From positions 124,001-188,000 of the forward strand of contig NZ_JALKCH010000005.1 in assembly GCF_023016805.1 (NCBI RefSeq): a stretch of 64,000 bases of DNA, given 5' to 3'. Source of the stretch: Ancylobacter crimeensis. Lineage in GTDB: Bacteria; Pseudomonadota; Alphaproteobacteria; Rhizobiales; Xanthobacteraceae. Shown piece after piece: positions 59,425 to 64,000 of this stretch. The notes under the pieces are model-generated. The model saw nothing but the letters and a program-made list of their open reading frames with translations, did not search any database and was not told the origin of the DNA. Every line of letters starts with the position of its first letter. Position 1 is the stretch's first letter. The position numbers and the translations under genes were made by a program.

Positions 59425-61350
59425 ATGCCGCTGCGCCTGCTCCCTTCCACCCTCGTCGACCGGATCGCTGCCGGCGAGGTGGTGGAGCGCCCGGCTGCGG
59501 CGGTGAAGGAGCTGGTCGAGAACGCCCTCGATGCTGGGGCCCGGCGTATCGAGATCGTGCTCCAGGGCGGCGGACGCCGGCTGATCCGCGTCACCGACGA
59601 TGGCGGGGGCATGAGCGCGGCCGATCTCGCGCTCTGCGTCGAGCGCCATGCCACCTCCAAGCTCGACGACGAGGATCTGACGCAGATCGCGACGCTCGGC
59701 TTCCGCGGCGAGGCGCTGCCCTCGATCGGTGCGGTGGCGCGGCTGTCCATCGCCTCGCGGCTTTCGGGCGCGGCAGGCGCGCATGAGGTGCGCGTCGAGG
59801 CCGGCGTCCGGCTGCCGGTGCGCCCGGCCGCGCTCGGCGCCGGCACCCGGGTGGAGGTGCGCGACCTGTTCTTCGCCACCCCGGCGCGGCTGAAATTCCT
59901 GAAGTCGGAGCGAGCGGAAACGGCAGCGGCGGTGGACGTGGTGCGCCGTCTCGCGCTGTCGCGCCCGGATGTCGCCTTCACTCTCGTCGCGGAGGAGCGC
60001 CCGCCCTTGAGCTGGGGCGCGCGCCGCGTGGACATCGAGGGGCGGCGCGCGCGCATCGCCGAGGTGCTGGGTCACGAGGTCGCGGGCAATGCGCTGGCGG
60101 TGGAGGGGGTGCGTGGCGGGGTGAGCCTGACCGGCCTCGCCGGCCTGCCGACCTTTTCCAAGGCCAATGCGCTCTCGCAATATTTCTTCGTCAATGGCCG
60201 CCCGGTGCGCGACAAGGTGCTGATCGGTGCGGTGCGGGCGGCCTATGCCGATCTGCTGCCGTCCGACCGCCATCCGGTGCTGGCGCTGTTCCTCGATCTC
60301 GATCCGCGCGAGGTGGATGTGAACGTGCACCCGGCGAAGACCGAGGTTCGGTTCCGCGACGGCGGGCTGGTGCGCGCGCTCATCATCCGCACCCTGATCG
60401 ACGCGCTGGAAGCCGCCGTGCCGCGCACCGCGACCACCACGGCGGACCGGCTGGCGCGGCTGGCCGTGCCGGGCTTCGGCGGCGCGCTGACGGATGAGGG
60501 CGAGGCCGGCGCGCCCGCGCTGTCCCCGGTTGGCCGCGCCCCGCATCTGCCGCATATGGTGCGCCCGGCGGCGCTCGCCCATCATGACTGGCGCTCCTCC
60601 TGGGCGGCTCCGGCGGGCCGCGCCGCTCCGGGGCAGATGGGCCTTGGCCTTGCCGAGCCGGCGCGCGCCTATGAGCCGCCGCCGATCGCGGCCGCCGGCC
60701 TCGGCCTCGATCTTGCGCCCTCGGCCGATGCGCGGGCCGGCGCGGCGCCGGCCGCCCCCGACCTGATGGATCGCCCGCTCGGCGCCGCGCGGGCGCAGCT
60801 GCATGAAACCTATATCGTCGCCCAGACCCGGGACGGCGCCGTCATCGTTGACCAGCACGCCGCCCATGAGCGCATCGTCTATGAGCGGCTGAAGCAGGCG
60901 CTGGCCCGCGACGGGGTGCGCCGGCAGATGCTGCTGCTGCCGCTGGTGGTCGAGCTGGACCCCGCGGAGGCCGATCGTCTCGCGGAGCGGACGGACGCGC
61001 TGTCGACGCTCGGTCTGGTGGTGGAGCCCTTCGGCCCCGGCGCGCTGCTGGTGCGCGAGGTGCCGGCGCTTCTCGGCGATGCCGACATTCCCGCGCTGAT
61101 CCGCGAGCTGGCCGAGCATGCCGAGGAATGGGACGACGCCCTGCCGCTGGAGCGACGGCTTCTTCATGTCGCCGCCACCATGGCGTGCCATGGATCGGTG
61201 CGCGCCGGTCGCCGGCTGCGGCCCGAGGAGATGAACGCCTTGTTGCGCGAGATGGAAGACACCCCGAACGCCGCCCAGTGCAATCACGGGCGCCCCACCT
61301 TCATCACGCTGTCGCTCGCCGACATCGAAAAACTGTTCGCGCGCCGGTGA
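59425..61350 (+). CDS. mutL: DNA mismatch repair protein MutL
   Basis: 641-residue MutL with a GHKL ATPase N-terminus (ERPAAAVKELVENALDAG, TDDGGGMS, GFRGEALPSI) and a C-terminal dimerisation/endonuclease domain. The latter has the metal motif DQHAAHERIVYER and the later MACHGSVRAGRRL and CNHGRPT, so this MutL can nick DNA itself, as in bacteria without MutH. It is 135 bp after the phosphatase gene and overlaps the oxidase gene by 4 bp. Confidence 0.96.
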   Translation: MPLRLLPSTLVDRIAAGEVVERPAAAVKELVENALDAGARRIEIVLQGGGRRLIRVTDDGGGMSAADLALCVERHATSKLDDEDLTQIATLGFRGEALPSIGAVARLSIASRLSGAAGAHEVRVEAGVRLPVRPAALGAGTRVEVRDLFFATPARLKFLKSERAETAAAVDVVRRLALSRPDVAFTLVAEERPPLSWGARRVDIEGRRARIAEVLGHEVAGNALAVEGVRGGVSLTGLAGLPTFSKANALSQYFFVNGRPVRDKVLIGAVRAAYADLLPSDRHPVLALFLDLDPREVDVNVHPAKTEVRFRDGGLVRALIIRTLIDALEAAVPRTATTTADRLARLAVPGFGGALTDEGEAGAPALSPVGRAPHLPHMVRPAALAHHDWRSSWAAPAGRAAPGQMGLGLAEPARAYEPPPIAAAGLGLDLAPSADARAGAAPAAPDLMDRPLGAARAQLHETYIVAQTRDGAVIVDQHAAHERIVYERLKQALARDGVRRQMLLLPLVVELDPAEADRLAERTDALSTLGLVVEPFGPGALLVREVPALLGDADIPALIRELAEHAEEWDDALPLERRLLHVAATMACHGSVRAGRRLRPEEMNALLREMEDTPNAAQCNHGRPTFITLSLADIEKLFARR

Positions 61351-62645
61351 CACAGGTGAACGCGCCGGCCCGTGAAGGCCATCCCGAGAGCTGGTACGCC
61401 GCGACGGCGCTGCCGCATCCGCTCCACCCGCGGCTGGAGGGCGCGGTGCGGGCGGATGTCTGCATAATCGGCGGCGGCTATACCGGACTGTCCGCCGCGC
61501 TGGAACTGGCGCAGGCCGGGCTCGACGTCGTGGTTCTGGAGGGCGCGCGCGTCGGCTCGGGCGCCTCGGGCCGCAATGGCGGGCAGATCCACACCGGCCA
61601 GCGCCGCGACCAGGACTGGATCGAGCAGCACATGGGCATGGACGATGCCCGCAAATTGTGGACGCTCGCCGAGGACGCCAAGGCGCATCTGAAGGGGCTG
61701 ATCGCCCGCCACGCCATCGCCTGCGACTATCGGCCGGGCCTGATCGCGGCCGACCACAAGCCCGGCTATGTCGCTCACACCCATGCCTATGCCCGCAAGC
61801 TGACCGAGGTCTACCACTACCCCCACGCCCGGCCTCTCTCGCGGGACGAACTCGCCGCTCTGGTCGGTTCCTCGGCCTATTATGGCGGCATGATCGACGC
61901 CGATGGCGGTCATCTCCACCCGCTGAACCTGGCGCTCGGCCTTGCCCAGGCGGCCTCCCGCGCCGGCGCGCGGATCCACGAGAACAGCCGTGCGCTGGCG
62001 GTGCGCGAGGGCGCGAAGGTGACGGTGGAGGTCTCCGGCGGCGGTTCGGTCGAGGCGGAGTGGGTACTGGAATGCGGCGATGGCCTGCAGGACGGCCTCG
62101 ACAGGCGGGTCGACCGCCATGTCATGCCGATCGCGAACTACATCGCCGCCACCGAGCCGCTCGGCGAGCGGGCGAAGAGCATCATCGCCAATGACGCGGC
62201 GGTGGCGGACAGCCGGTTCGTGGTGAATTATTACCGGCTGAGCCGCGACGGCCGGCTGCTGTTCGGCGGTGGGGAAACCTATCGGCGCACGCTGAAAGCC
62301 GATCCCGGCGCCTTCGTGCGGCCCTATATGCTCAAGGTGTTTCCCCAGCTCGCCGATGTGCGGATCGACTATGGCTGGGGCGGCATCCTCGGCATCACCA
62401 TGACCCGCATGCCCTTCGTGCGCCGGCTGGGACCGCGTGTGCTCACCGCCTCCGGCTATTCGGGGCAGGGGGTGATGCTGGCGCCCTATTTCGGCAAGAT
62501 CCTCGCCGATGCGGTGCGCGGCGTGCTCGGCGAATTCGACCTGATGGCGCGCGCGCCGACGCCGGGCTTTCCCGGCGGACCGCTGATGCGCTGGCCGCTG
62601 CTGGCGGCGGGGCTGAGCTATTACGCCCTGCGCGACCGGCTGTAG
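61347..62645 (+). CDS. puuB: FAD-dependent amine oxidase, gamma-glutamylputrescine oxidase-like (PuuB)
   Basis: 432-residue DAO-type flavoenzyme with the FAD-binding DVCIIGGGYTGLSAALELAQAG and GSGASGRNGGQI, and the C-terminal GYSGQGVMLAPYFGKI typical of PuuB/OrdL proteins. PuuB oxidises gamma-glutamylputrescine in putrescine breakdown, and this links it to the PuuA-like and PotGHI-like genes. GTG 61347 overlaps the mutL stop (GTGA). Confidence 0.8.
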   Translation: MTQVNAPAREGHPESWYAATALPHPLHPRLEGAVRADVCIIGGGYTGLSAALELAQAGLDVVVLEGARVGSGASGRNGGQIHTGQRRDQDWIEQHMGMDDARKLWTLAEDAKAHLKGLIARHAIACDYRPGLIAADHKPGYVAHTHAYARKLTEVYHYPHARPLSRDELAALVGSSAYYGGMIDADGGHLHPLNLALGLAQAASRAGARIHENSRALAVREGAKVTVEVSGGGSVEAEWVLECGDGLQDGLDRRVDRHVMPIANYIAATEPLGERAKSIIANDAAVADSRFVVNYYRLSRDGRLLFGGGETYRRTLKADPGAFVRPYMLKVFPQLADVRIDYGWGGILGITMTRMPFVRRLGPRVLTASGYSGQGVMLAPYFGKILADAVRGVLGEFDLMARAPTPGFPGGPLMRWPLLAAGLSYYALRDRL

Positions 62646-62655
62646 GGAGGCCGGC

Positions 62656-63180
62656 GTGCCCGAGATCGAACAGATGGCGCGCGAGGCGCTCGGCTTCGTC
62701 GAGGCGCACCGGCACTACGCGCCCTTCATCGCCTTCCTGCTGGCCTTCGGCGAGTCGCTGGCGGTGATTTCGTTGCTGGTGCCGGCCACCGTCATCCTGG
62801 TGGGCATGGGTCCGCTGATCGCGGCGGGTGGACTCGGTTTCCTGCCGGTCTGGGCGGGAGCGACGCTCGGTGCCGCGCTCGGCGACACCGTGTCCTACTG
62901 GGTCGGGCGCTATTTTAAGGACCGGGTCCGCAGCTTTCCGATCCTGCGCAACCATCTCGACATGCTCGACAAGGGCGAGCGTTTCTTCCGTCGCCACGGC
63001 GTCTGGAGCGTGTTCCTCGGGCGCTTCTTCGGTCCGCTGCGCGCCGTCGTGCCGCTGGTGGCCGGCATGTTCGAGATGCCGCGCCTTCCGTTTCAGCTCG
63101 CCAATGTCGGCTCCGCCGCGCTGTGGGCCTTCGTGCTGCTGGCGCCGGGTTCCGCGGCGATGAAGCTGTTCGGGTGGTAG
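62656..63180 (+). CDS. DedA family membrane protein
   Basis: 174-residue polytopic inner-membrane protein (about four to five membrane segments) of the DedA/SNARE-associated family, linked to lipid-carrier flipping or proton-coupled homeostasis. The family motif GxxLGDxxxYxxGR is visible as GAALGDTVSYWVGR, with FLGRFFGPLRAVVPLVAG downstream. GTG 62656 has GGGAGG 6 nt before it. Confidence 0.9.
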   Translation: MPEIEQMAREALGFVEAHRHYAPFIAFLLAFGESLAVISLLVPATVILVGMGPLIAAGGLGFLPVWAGATLGAALGDTVSYWVGRYFKDRVRSFPILRNHLDMLDKGERFFRRHGVWSVFLGRFFGPLRAVVPLVAGMFEMPRLPFQLANVGSAALWAFVLLAPGSAAMKLFGW

Positions 63181-63265
63181 GCGCGCCGAGAGCGCCAGCC
63201 GCCTCGAAACGCGCATGGCCGGGACGCGCCCGGCCATGGCCTGTCGGATACGGAGCGCGAAAGGC

Positions 63266-64000
<735 letters not shown>

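Overview
The window looks like the chromosome of a high-GC alphaproteobacterium of the order Hyphomicrobiales, most likely near the Xanthobacteraceae (Ancylobacter/Starkeya/Xanthobacter type). This rests on conserved gene order (rpmH-rnpA-yidC-engB and lptC-lptA-lptB-rpoN-hpf-ptsN), on an RkpA-type polyketide synthase set, and on overall codon use. It is an inference from content, not from a database search.

Positions 1-28308 hold a capsule (K-antigen-like) locus. On the minus strand are a KpsE-type export protein, a GT4 glycosyltransferase, an alpha-oxoamine synthase (RkpG-like), a 2423-residue type I polyketide/fatty-acid synthase (RkpA-like) and an 838-residue glycosyltransferase. One LTA-synthase-like sulfatase gene lies on the plus strand and runs convergently into the GT4 gene. 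After an AT-rich divergent intergenic region, the plus strand carries a tandem polysaccharide pyruvyl-transferase-like protein, a KpsS-type Kdo transferase, an SDR reductase (RkpH-like), ManC, a second pyruvyl-transferase-like protein, another GT4 enzyme, a cytochrome P450, an LpxL-like acyltransferase and a third pyruvyl-transferase-like protein. Synthase, oxoamine synthase, reductase, P450 and acyltransferase together suggest that the capsule is built on, or anchored to, a tailored sphingoid-like lipid. This is the most interesting hypothesis in the window.

Positions 28309-32886 are a small genomic island next to a tRNA-Arg(ACG) gene. It contains a frameshifted DUF736 remnant cut by the end of a decayed IS21-family element, then a PD-(D/E)XK-like nuclease gene overlapping a DECH-box Ski2-like helicase gene (a two-gene anti-phage-type module of the Hachiman/Abp kind), with the probable helicase C-terminus in another frame. 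A near-copy of the tRNA T-arm lies on the island side of the tRNA.

Positions 33047-64000 are mostly core chromosome. In order: a GH2-like secreted hydrolase with an orphan sensor kinase; rpmH-rnpA-yidC-engB behind a strong promoter; ptsN, hpf, rpoN, lptB, lptA, lptC (minus strand); an RNase D-like exonuclease; ubiA; a small secreted protein; rsmE; a YbdK-like ligase and gshA; a LysR regulator divergent from a DUF1127 gene; a putrescine utilisation set (PuuA-like ligase, PotGHI-like transporter, PuuB-like oxidase) interrupted by a phosphatase gene and mutL; a DedA protein; and the 3' part of ilvC at the right edge.
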